Positions 1-8,098 of a DNA stretch of 64,000 nucleotides are shown here, piece after piece. Below the pieces are notes generated by a model. The model did no database searches, was not told the origin of the DNA, and saw only the letters and a list, made by a program, of their open reading frames with translations. Origin of the DNA: an uncultured Pelagibacteraceae bacterium (GTDB taxonomy: Bacteria; Pseudomonadota; Alphaproteobacteria; Pelagibacterales; Pelagibacteraceae); contig CACEQR010000007.1 of NCBI GenBank assembly GCA_902561765.1, forward strand, positions 1 through 64,000, in the 5' to 3' direction. The first letter of the stretch is position 1, and each line of letters begins with the position of its first letter. The translations under genes and the position numbers were made by a program.

Positions 1-1
1 T

Positions 2-394
2 TTTGCATTATTTGCAAGTTTGGTAATATTTTTTGTTAGCGGAGATGGAAAATTTAATACTTTTACAGATCCAACTTTACAATTTATTGTTAGAGAATGG
101 TTTACTAACCCAGTAGAGGCATGGCCCTATGTTTTAATTATGGGAATAGTTGCTTCGATTTCGTTTTTTTGTGTATTTACTGCTTATAGCATTGCCTCAC
201 CATCGGTTGTTTCATTATTTGAGTATTCATACATAGTGTTTGCAATGGTAGCTGGTTATATATTATTTGAAACAATACCAGTGCCAAGAACTTTTCTAGG
301 TGCATCAATAATTATTGGTGCTGGCGTATATATTTATTTTAGAGAAAAAGTCCGAGGACAAATGATTGCTACAGATACACCAGCGAATAGATGA
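2..394 (+). CDS. EamA/DMT-family transporter, C-terminal part (truncated by window start)
   Basis: Open frame runs in from the window edge; hydrophobic helices and a GASIIIGAGVYIYFREK end typical of EamA proteins. Confidence 0.7.
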   Translation, partial: FALFASLVIFFVSGDGKFNTFTDPTLQFIVREWFTNPVEAWPYVLIMGIVASISFFCVFTAYSIASPSVVSLFEYSYIVFAMVAGYILFETIPVPRTFLGASIIIGAGVYIYFREKVRGQMIATDTPANR

Positions 395-1362
395 TAAGAA
401 AAAATTATATTCCAACAATAAATATAAATCCTATTCTAAAAAATAACTTCAATTCAAAAGCAACATTAAAAATTGCAAGGGAAATTGAAAAGGCTTGTGT
501 TGAGGTTGGTTTTTTTCAAATAGTTGGTCATGGAATAAAATTAAAAAAAATAAATAAAGTATGCAAAATCGGAGAAAATTTTTTTAAATCAAATAAGAAC
601 AATAAATTTAAATTGGCTCCAAAGAAATGGAATAAAAGGAGTAAAAATATTTATCGAGGATATTTTCCAAATGATGTTAATGGAAAAGAAGGATTAGACT
701 TAGGTGACTTAAAAGTAACAAAGGATTTTTCAAAAAAAACTAGAAATCAATACATCGAGCATTTAAGTATAGAGAGGTCATTTAATAAGCAATCTATTGC
801 AAAACTAGAAGATTATTTTGAAAATTTATTTAATTTAAGCGAAACTCTTTTTAAAAGTATTATAAAACTTTATAAAAAAGACCCCAATTTATCTAAAAAA
901 GCCTTTTCGAGATTAAAAACACTTAGCACTTTAAGATTTAATTATTACCCAAATCAATCTAAACCAGTTGAAATATCTAAAGAAGATGGGGTTGCACTTG
1001 GATGTGAAACACATGTTGATAGTGGTATTTTCACAGTTTTATATCAAAATAAAAAAGGTGGTCTCCAAGTTCAAAACCGAAAAACAAAAAAATGGCATGA
1101 TGTTCCTTTCAATAAAAATGCCTTGGTAGTTAACACAGGTAGAGCGCTAGAATATTTAAGCAAAGGCAAGTTTAAAGCAACAAATCATAGGGTATTGTGG
1201 AATAAGCAAAAAAGGCTCTCTGTTCCTTTCTTTTTTGAGCCTTCTTATGACTTTAAAATGAATCTTTCCTTTTTAAATAAGCGAAGATTTAGTAACGGTG
1301 GCATCAGATATGATAAATTTCTAAATAAGTCTTTAAAAAAATTCGTTGAATATCAAAGATAA
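391..1362 (+). CDS. 2-oxoglutarate/Fe(II)-dependent oxygenase, isopenicillin-N-synthase-like
   Basis: VEVGFFQIVGHGI N-terminal motif, ETHVDSG (HxD), NTGRALEYLSKGKFKATNHRV (distal His) and RLSVPFFFEP. Confidence 0.85.
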   Translation: MIRKNYIPTININPILKNNFNSKATLKIAREIEKACVEVGFFQIVGHGIKLKKINKVCKIGENFFKSNKNNKFKLAPKKWNKRSKNIYRGYFPNDVNGKEGLDLGDLKVTKDFSKKTRNQYIEHLSIERSFNKQSIAKLEDYFENLFNLSETLFKSIIKLYKKDPNLSKKAFSRLKTLSTLRFNYYPNQSKPVEISKEDGVALGCETHVDSGIFTVLYQNKKGGLQVQNRKTKKWHDVPFNKNALVVNTGRALEYLSKGKFKATNHRVLWNKQKRLSVPFFFEPSYDFKMNLSFLNKRRFSNGGIRYDKFLNKSLKKFVEYQR

Positions 1363-1383
1363 GAATAATAATATTGTCATATA

Positions 1384-1440
1384 AAGCGATACATAACTCG
1401 TCGTAAAATCTTATACGAAAGTGGGATCGGTCGTCTTTAA
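1384..1440 (+). promoter_or_regulatory. candidate structured leader/operator upstream of the LLM monooxygenase operon
   Basis: GC-richer than flanks; possible stems CGAT(1387-1390)/ATCG(1426-1429) and TCGTA(1401-1405)/TACGA(1414-1418); followed by AAAGGAGG SD. Confidence 0.35.
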
Positions 1441-1463
1441 ATTAATTTTTAAAGGAGGCTTTA

Positions 1464-2633
1464 ATGAAGTTTGGTTATTTTTGTAATACCACCAATTGGA
1501 CTCATAAACCATATCACCAGCTATTAGATGAGACTAAAGAAATCACAGAATTTTGTGATCAAAATAATTGGAATTCAATATGGTTTACAGAACATCATTT
1601 TAATCATGAGGGAATGGAATCTTGCACAAACCCTTTAATGTTAGGAGCAGATGCTGCAGCAAGAACAAAAAATATAAGAATAGGACAAGCTGCAAACGTA
1701 ATTACTTTTCATAACCCAATAAGATTGGCAGAAGATATTGCAACACTTGATCAACTTTCTAAAGGAAGAGTAGAAGTTGGTGTTGCCAGAGGAGTTTATG
1801 GTCGAGAAGCAATAAATCTAAATAAAGAAGCAGATTTAAAAGATCAGGCAAAAAACTTTAGATTGTTTGCAGAGACATTAGAAATTTTAAAAAAAGCTTG
1901 GTCAGAAAAATTTTTTAATCACGAAGGAGAGTTTTACACTTATCCATCACCTAACTATGTATGGCAACATGATATGAGTCCACCTAGTGAAGAATTTATG
2001 AATATGGAAGATAGTACTATGAAAAAAATTAGTGTTCTGCCTAAGCCGTACCAAAATCCACATCCTCCAATACATCAAGTTGTAGATGGTATAAGATCTA
2101 TTGAGTGGGCTGCAGAAAATAATATTAATGTAATTATGTGGATACCTACTGTTAAAGCACTCAAATTAAGATTTGAAGCATACAAAAATAAAAGATCAGA
2201 AGTTACTAAAAAAAATGTTCCTTTAGGAGAAGGAGTAACTCTTGTTAGAGATATGTTTGTTGCAGACACAATGGAAGAAGCTAGAGAGAAAGCTGGAGAA
2301 CACATGGTAAATTATATGAGATGGGTTTGTCATTGGAGAGGCCTAGGAAATCATATGGATCCAGGTGAAGAACTCCCACAAACAAAAGGTAAATTAGATC
2401 TTCTTAATTATGAGTTTTTACACAAGAGAAATATGTTATTTGGAACTCCTGAATATGTAACAGATAAGATTAAAGAACTTCAATCAGAGCTAAATCTTCA
2501 AAATCTTCAAGTCTGGTCTAACTTTCCAGGTGTTAAACATGAAGATTGTATGAAAAGTATTAAATTATTCACTGAAAAAGTAATGCCCAACTTTAAAGAT
2601 GATCTAGATACTGAAGTTAAAAAAGTATCGTGA
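1464..2633 (+). CDS. LLM-class flavin-dependent monooxygenase (bacterial luciferase-like)
   Basis: MKFGYFCNTTNW..., WFTEHHF, IRLAEDIATLDQLSKGRVEVGVARG; perfect SD AAAGGAGG upstream. Confidence 0.88.
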   Translation: MKFGYFCNTTNWTHKPYHQLLDETKEITEFCDQNNWNSIWFTEHHFNHEGMESCTNPLMLGADAAARTKNIRIGQAANVITFHNPIRLAEDIATLDQLSKGRVEVGVARGVYGREAINLNKEADLKDQAKNFRLFAETLEILKKAWSEKFFNHEGEFYTYPSPNYVWQHDMSPPSEEFMNMEDSTMKKISVLPKPYQNPHPPIHQVVDGIRSIEWAAENNINVIMWIPTVKALKLRFEAYKNKRSEVTKKNVPLGEGVTLVRDMFVADTMEEAREKAGEHMVNYMRWVCHWRGLGNHMDPGEELPQTKGKLDLLNYEFLHKRNMLFGTPEYVTDKIKELQSELNLQNLQVWSNFPGVKHEDCMKSIKLFTEKVMPNFKDDLDTEVKKVS

Positions 2634-4330
2634 TTAAATCCAAGAATACCTTGACCGGTGGTCAAGCGGCAGTCAAATCCCTAAAAAAAGAAAAAGTAAA
2701 ACACGTCTTTGGTTTAATTGGTTCTGCTACAATGGAAATGTTTGATGCGTTGTATCATGAAAAAAAAATTAAATTTATAGGTGTGAGAGATGAAAGAACA
2801 GGAACTCACATGGCTGATGGTTATGCAAGGGCTTCTAATCAACCTGGTGTTATTATTGCTGGGCAAAACGGCCCAGGAGCAACTAATCTTGTTACAGGTA
2901 TTGCTCAAGCAAAAGCTGCATTTTCACCAGTAGTATCAATCGCAGGCTTATATTCTACAAAAGATAAAATGGAAGATGCTTTCCAAGGACTTGATCAACA
3001 GTCACTGTTTAATCCTATAACCAAAAAAACCTGGACTGTAAAAAAGGCAAGCCATATTCCAAAAGCTTTTAGCGATGCCTTCAATCTTGCAATGTCACCA
3101 CGGAGAGGTCCAGTTTGTATTAATCTACCAAGAAATGTACTTTCAGATACTTCAAAATTTAAAATCAATGTAAATAAAAAGTCTTTTAAAATTGAAAGTA
3201 ATTTAAAAAGCAAAAAAGATTTAATTCAGAAAACAACAAAACTTATTCTCAATTCAAAGAAAACTGTAATTGTTGCTGGTGGAGGTATAAAATATAATTC
3301 AAAATTTAAATCTGTAACTGATCTTGCTGAATTTTTAAATGTTCCAATAGTAACAGCCGCTGGACACGGAGATGCGATACCATTTAGTCACAAACTAAAT
3401 GCTGGACAAATGGGGCCAAGAGGCAATTTAGTTGCTTCAAGACTGGTTAAAGAAGCAGAACTTATTATTGCATTAGGAACAAGACTTGGTTTTAATTCTA
3501 CTTTCTATTCCTACGATAATATAAACAAGAAAGCTAAAATTATTCAAGTCGAACTAGAAAAAAAAATGTTAGGAAGATATTTTCCTATTAGTATTGGTAT
3601 TCATGGCGATGCTGCAAATGTGGCAAATCAAATATTGAATGATTTAAAAAAACAAAAGAAAATTTTAAGTTATAAAGAATGGACAAATAATTTTTTATTA
3701 GAAAGATCAAATTTTTTAATAAATAGGGATAATATGAAATCTAAAAATTATCCAATACAACCAAATGGACTATTTAAAGAGTTAAGAAAAGTTCTTCCTA
3801 AAAATTCAGCTATCACACTTGATGCTGGTACACTTTGCCTTCAAGCTACTGATGCTTTAGAGTATTACAATCCTCCTTCTCTTTTTACTCCTTTAGATTT
3901 TGGATTAGTAGGTTTTTCATTTGCTTGTGGTTTAGGCATTAAGGTTGCGAAACCTAATAAAACTGTAGTTAGTTTAATGGGCGATGGTGGATTTGGCATG
4001 ACTATTTCAGAATTAAGCACTGCCGTAGAGCATGGAATAAATACAATTACAATAGTTATGAATAATAAAAGTTGGGGTGCCGAAAAGGCTTACCAAAAAG
4101 ATTTTTATGGTGAAAGGTATTTGGGCGCAGATATTCAAAGTCCTCCTTTTGATGAGGTTGCTAAACTTTATGGTGCAAAAGGAATTAAAGTGAAAAAATT
4201 ATCAGAGGTAAATCAAGCTGTTAAAAGTGCACTTAAAGCAAACAAACCAGTTGTTATAGATGTTGATGTAGATCCAAAAGCATTATACAGTTTTAGAAGA
4301 GATAGCTTTACACATCGTATTAAAAAATGA
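2630..4330 (+). CDS. TPP-dependent enzyme of the acetolactate synthase superfamily, substrate unknown
   Basis: N-terminal TPP domain (VFGLIGSATMEMFDAL, GQNGPGATNLVTGIA), C-terminal MGDGGFGMTISELSTAVEH...NNKSWG; GTG start overlaps preceding stop. Confidence 0.85.
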   Translation: MIKSKNTLTGGQAAVKSLKKEKVKHVFGLIGSATMEMFDALYHEKKIKFIGVRDERTGTHMADGYARASNQPGVIIAGQNGPGATNLVTGIAQAKAAFSPVVSIAGLYSTKDKMEDAFQGLDQQSLFNPITKKTWTVKKASHIPKAFSDAFNLAMSPRRGPVCINLPRNVLSDTSKFKINVNKKSFKIESNLKSKKDLIQKTTKLILNSKKTVIVAGGGIKYNSKFKSVTDLAEFLNVPIVTAAGHGDAIPFSHKLNAGQMGPRGNLVASRLVKEAELIIALGTRLGFNSTFYSYDNINKKAKIIQVELEKKMLGRYFPISIGIHGDAANVANQILNDLKKQKKILSYKEWTNNFLLERSNFLINRDNMKSKNYPIQPNGLFKELRKVLPKNSAITLDAGTLCLQATDALEYYNPPSLFTPLDFGLVGFSFACGLGIKVAKPNKTVVSLMGDGGFGMTISELSTAVEHGINTITIVMNNKSWGAEKAYQKDFYGERYLGADIQSPPFDEVAKLYGAKGIKVKKLSEVNQAVKSALKANKPVVIDVDVDPKALYSFRRDSFTHRIKK

Positions 4331-4914
4331 AATTAAAATTAAGAAAATTTAATAAATTTGTAGACAAAACTTTTATTGAGGGTGGAAAAGAAGCTAAAGA
4401 TCCAGTTTTAATGGTTTCTGTAGCAGCAGTTTTTAAAAATCCTTGGGATGGGAAAGGTTTTGTAGAAGATTTAAAACCCATAATTTTAGATCTAGCTCCA
4501 AAACTTGGAGATTTACTTGTCCCAGAACTAATTAAAGAAATAGGTTCTCCTGATAAAATATTAGCATATGGAAAAGCCGGTGTAGTTGGATTAAATGGAG
4601 AAATTGAGCATGCGTCTGCTTTCATTCACACATTGAGATTTGGTAATAAATTTAGAGATGCAGTCGGTGGTACATCTTACCTAAGTTTTACGAATACAAG
4701 GGGTCCTGCCGGATCAAAAATATCAATTCCAATGATGCATAAAACTGACTCAGGTTTAAGACCTTATTATTTAACACATGAGTTTACAATACATGATGCT
4801 CCATTTGATGATGAAATTGTAATCGCAATAGGAGGGGCCTCAACTGGAAGAGCACATGCAAGAACGGGTGATAGGTACCAAGACATGAAGGAAATGGGCA
4901 TTGAACCAAAGTAA
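4327..4914 (+). CDS. amino acid synthesis family protein (DUF1185 / AA_synth)
   Basis: ILAYGKAGVVGLNGEIEHASAFIHTLRFGNKFRDAVGG...STGRAHARTGDRYQDMKEMG, characteristic of the family; ATGA overlap with upstream gene. Confidence 0.75.
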   Translation: MKLKLRKFNKFVDKTFIEGGKEAKDPVLMVSVAAVFKNPWDGKGFVEDLKPIILDLAPKLGDLLVPELIKEIGSPDKILAYGKAGVVGLNGEIEHASAFIHTLRFGNKFRDAVGGTSYLSFTNTRGPAGSKISIPMMHKTDSGLRPYYLTHEFTIHDAPFDDEIVIAIGGASTGRAHARTGDRYQDMKEMGIEPK

Positions 4915-4916
4915 TA

Positions 4917-5690
4917 ATGATCAATGCAACAGACTCTAAAGGTACATTCTATATATTAAATAAAAAAGATAGAACTCCAATCATATTTATCCACGGTGTG
5001 GGACTTGATCACTCTATATGGGACCCACAAATAAATGAATTTGATAATACTGTTTTAATTTATGACATTCTAGGTCATGGCAAAACACCTTTAAACAAAA
5101 ATGATTTAAGTTTCGATGACTTTTCGGATCAAATAATAAACTTAATTGATGAATTAAAATTTAACAAAGTTCACTTAGTTGGTTTTTCTATAGGTTCATT
5201 AATTGCAAGAAATTTTGCCACAAGATTTAATGATAGATTGGCCTCTCTCACACTTTTGTGTTCTATATTTAATAGATCTGTTAAAGAGCAGAAAATAGTA
5301 AATGATAGATTTGAACAAACCAAAAAAGATCATAAACTTACTAAAGACGCTCTTAAAAGATGGTTTACAGAAGATTTTTTAAATAAAAATCCAGATATCT
5401 CAGATAAAATTTTCACTATTCTTCAAAACAATAATATGAATAATTTTATAAAGATCTATTCCTTATTTGTGAAACATCAAGACAATGAAAAATTTGAAAA
5501 CATTAATACTAAAACTTTGGTGATAACGGGTGAAGGTGATGTAGGATCAACTCCAGAAATGTCAATTAATTTAAGCAAAAAAATTAAAAATTCCGTTGTA
5601 AAAATTATTCCTAAAGGAAAACATCTCTGTAGTATTGAATGCTCAGATGATGTAAATAATACAATAAAAGATCATATACAAAATGCCTGA
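4917..5690 (+). CDS. alpha/beta-fold hydrolase
   Basis: PIIFIHGVGLDHSIWDPQ, nucleophile elbow GFSIGS, catalytic GKHLCSIE. Confidence 0.85.
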   Translation: MINATDSKGTFYILNKKDRTPIIFIHGVGLDHSIWDPQINEFDNTVLIYDILGHGKTPLNKNDLSFDDFSDQIINLIDELKFNKVHLVGFSIGSLIARNFATRFNDRLASLTLLCSIFNRSVKEQKIVNDRFEQTKKDHKLTKDALKRWFTEDFLNKNPDISDKIFTILQNNNMNNFIKIYSLFVKHQDNEKFENINTKTLVITGEGDVGSTPEMSINLSKKIKNSVVKIIPKGKHLCSIECSDDVNNTIKDHIQNA

Positions 5691-7164
5691 ATTAAAAAAA
5701 TATAAAATGTTTATTGGAGGAGAATGGGTTGACTCTGATACTAAAAAAACTTTTGAAACATTAAACCCAGAAGATAATAAACCATGGGCTGTTGTTCCAG
5801 AAGCAAGTGCCAATGATGTCGATAAAGCAGTTAAAGCTGCTCAGAAAGCTTTTGAAGGGGATTGGCCAAAAATATTACCGAGAGAAAGAGCTAAATTTTT
5901 AAGAGCTATTGCAAACAAACTTAGAGACAATGCAGAATTGCTTGGCAAAATTGAAACAATTGATACTGGAAAGCTTTTTAGAGAGACGAACAAACAAGCA
6001 AACTATATAGCAGAATATTATGACTACTACGCTGGTATGGCTGATAAAGTTGAAGGTACTGTTCTTCCAATAGACAAACCAAACATTCAAGCAATAACTT
6101 CAAGAATACCTATAGGTGTTATTGCAGCAATTGTGCCATGGAACTCCCAAATGTTTTTAACAGCAACAAAACTTGCTCCTGCTCTAGCTATGGGAAATAC
6201 CGTTGTAATTAAATCCTCTGAGCTTGCCCCTGCTGTGATGTTTGAATTTGCAAAACTTATAGAAGAAACTGGTATTCCAAAAGGAGTAGTAAATGTGATT
6301 ACGGGTTTCGGAGATCCATGTGGCAAAGCTTTAACTACACATAATTTAGTTGAGAAGGTTGCCTTTACAGGAGGGCCTGAAACTGCAAGGCATATTATTA
6401 GAAACTCTGCAGAAAACTTGTCTGAGGTTAGTTTAGAATTAGGCGGAAAAAGCCCGGTTGCGGTATTTGATGATGCTCATCAAGAAAATGCTATTAATGG
6501 TATTACTGCAGGTATTTTTGGAGCGAGCGGACAAAGTTGTATTGCAGGTTCAAGGCTGTATTTGCAAAATGGAATTTATGATAAGTTTCTTGATAAACTT
6601 ATAAAAAGAGCTGAAAAAATAAAAATAGGTGCACCTATGGATCCAGAAACTGAAATGGGTCCTTTAAGTAACTTTAAGCAATTAGAAATTATTGAAAAAA
6701 ATATAAAAAAAACAATAGAACAAGGTGGAAAAGTTAGATGTGGTGGTAAAAGACATCCGTTTTCTAATGAAGGTTATTATTTTCCTCCAACAATAATTGA
6801 ATGTGATAACCATAATCTTCCGACTGCTGAAAATGAATTATTTGGGCCAGTTTTATCTGTAATGAAATTTGATGATGAAAAAGAAGTCATAGAAAAAATG
6901 AATGACAATCAATATGGGTTATCTTCTGGTGTATATACCAGTGACTTTGCTAGAGGTTTAAGAGTATCTAATGCTATTAGGGCAGGAATAACATTTGTTA
7001 ACACGTATAGATTAATTTCACCTTCTGCACCTTTTGGAGGAATTAAAGATAGCGGATATGGAAAGGAAGCGGGAATGGAATCAATTAAAGATTATACTAG
7101 AGTAAAAACTACATGGTATTACACATCTGATGAACCAACTTTAGATCCTTTCTCTATAAGATAA
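5683..7164 (+). CDS. aldehyde dehydrogenase (NAD(P)+)
   Basis: ALDH motifs VPWNSQMF, VAFTGGPET, ELGGKSP, GASGQSCIAGSR, FGPVLSV. Confidence 0.93.
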   Translation: MPELKKYKMFIGGEWVDSDTKKTFETLNPEDNKPWAVVPEASANDVDKAVKAAQKAFEGDWPKILPRERAKFLRAIANKLRDNAELLGKIETIDTGKLFRETNKQANYIAEYYDYYAGMADKVEGTVLPIDKPNIQAITSRIPIGVIAAIVPWNSQMFLTATKLAPALAMGNTVVIKSSELAPAVMFEFAKLIEETGIPKGVVNVITGFGDPCGKALTTHNLVEKVAFTGGPETARHIIRNSAENLSEVSLELGGKSPVAVFDDAHQENAINGITAGIFGASGQSCIAGSRLYLQNGIYDKFLDKLIKRAEKIKIGAPMDPETEMGPLSNFKQLEIIEKNIKKTIEQGGKVRCGGKRHPFSNEGYYFPPTIIECDNHNLPTAENELFGPVLSVMKFDDEKEVIEKMNDNQYGLSSGVYTSDFARGLRVSNAIRAGITFVNTYRLISPSAPFGGIKDSGYGKEAGMESIKDYTRVKTTWYYTSDEPTLDPFSIR

Positions 7165-7167
7165 TAT

Positions 7168-8025
7168 TTGTCAACTAAACACACATTACTTATTTTATTT
7201 GTAGTTTTTTTATTGGGAAGTGCTTATCCAACAGGAAAGCTTGGATTAAATGACTCAATTCCTCCAGTTCTTTTTGGAGCTTTAAGAATGGCAGTTGTAT
7301 TTATATGTTTAGTTCCTTTCTTTAAATTTTATATTCCTGAAAAAAAATTTATTATTCCTTTAATTGGATTTTCAATCTGTTTTGGTGTTGCAGTAAATAT
7401 GTTTTTGTATTTATCTATTAATGCCTCAAGCATACTAGCTCCAATAACAATAGGTGCTCAGCTTTCAATTCCGTTTGGAATAATATTAAGTTCTATATTT
7501 TTAAATGAAAAAATAAGTTACAAAAAATGGCTTCTTATTATGACATCATTTTTTGGAATTGTAATTCTCGCTTTTGATCCAAAAGTTTTAGAAGAAATAA
7601 TAGGATCGCTCTTAATTTGCGCTATGGCCTTTTTTTATGGGTTGTCACAAGTTTTTTCAAGATATCTAAAAGATTTAGATGTTAAGTATACAAATACAAT
7701 AATGAGTTTCACAGGATTTGTAATTTTAACTATATTATCATCAGTATTTGAAGGTAATACTTTTCAAACTATAAAAAATATTAGTTTAGAAAGCTGGTTT
7801 ACAGTTTTGTATGCTGGAGCAATTATTTCCCTACTTGGACATTTAATGATGTTTTATTTATATAAATTTTATCCTCTTGATATGGTTTTACCTTTCTATG
7901 CATTATTCCCAGTCTTTGGTTTAATACTTACTTTTTTTATTTTTGGTGAGATTCCATCTTTCATCACGATATTAGGTGGAATAATTGTTATAACTTCTGT
8001 ATTTTTTGCCCAAAAAATGAGATAA
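7168..8025 (+). CDS. EamA/DMT-superfamily transporter
   Basis: About 10 hydrophobic helices, duplicated EamA architecture; TTG start 3 nt after ALDH stop. Confidence 0.8.
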   Translation: MSTKHTLLILFVVFLLGSAYPTGKLGLNDSIPPVLFGALRMAVVFICLVPFFKFYIPEKKFIIPLIGFSICFGVAVNMFLYLSINASSILAPITIGAQLSIPFGIILSSIFLNEKISYKKWLLIMTSFFGIVILAFDPKVLEEIIGSLLICAMAFFYGLSQVFSRYLKDLDVKYTNTIMSFTGFVILTILSSVFEGNTFQTIKNISLESWFTVLYAGAIISLLGHLMMFYLYKFYPLDMVLPFYALFPVFGLILTFFIFGEIPSFITILGGIIVITSVFFAQKMR

Positions 8026-8073
8026 TTTTCCCATTGAAAATTAAAACTAATAAGATTTAATTTTGTTTATATA

Positions 8074-8087
8074 AATTGTTAACAATT
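8074..8087. promoter_or_regulatory. 14-bp perfect palindrome AATTGTTAACAATT, candidate operator
   Basis: Perfect inverted repeat immediately upstream of the RBS and ATG (8099) of the solute-binding protein gene. Confidence 0.4.
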
Positions 8088-8098
8088 AGAGGGAATAT

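Noticed and set aside
1384-1440. Assignment of the leader to a named riboswitch class
   Set aside because: No confident match to recalled consensus cores of glycine, SAM-II/V, purine, glutamine, guanidine, ZTP, THF or fluoride riboswitches; kept only as an unclassified candidate.
2075-2305. Minus-strand ORF (76 aa) inside the LLM monooxygenase gene
   Set aside because: Antisense to a clear conserved coding region, low-complexity product and no recognisable motif; the same applies to 2714-2908, 2995-3213, 4320-4625, 5899-6090 and 6087-6326.
2630-4330. Sulfoacetaldehyde acetyltransferase (xsc)
   Set aside because: Expected Xsc-like stretch around the QEANQ region and a neighbouring pta or taurine genes are not seen.
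1464-8025. Rut pyrimidine-degradation operon
   Set aside because: Has an LLM oxygenase and an alpha/beta-hydrolase but lacks RutB isochorismatase, RutC YjgF and RutF flavin reductase, and adds a TPP enzyme and DUF1185 protein not part of Rut.
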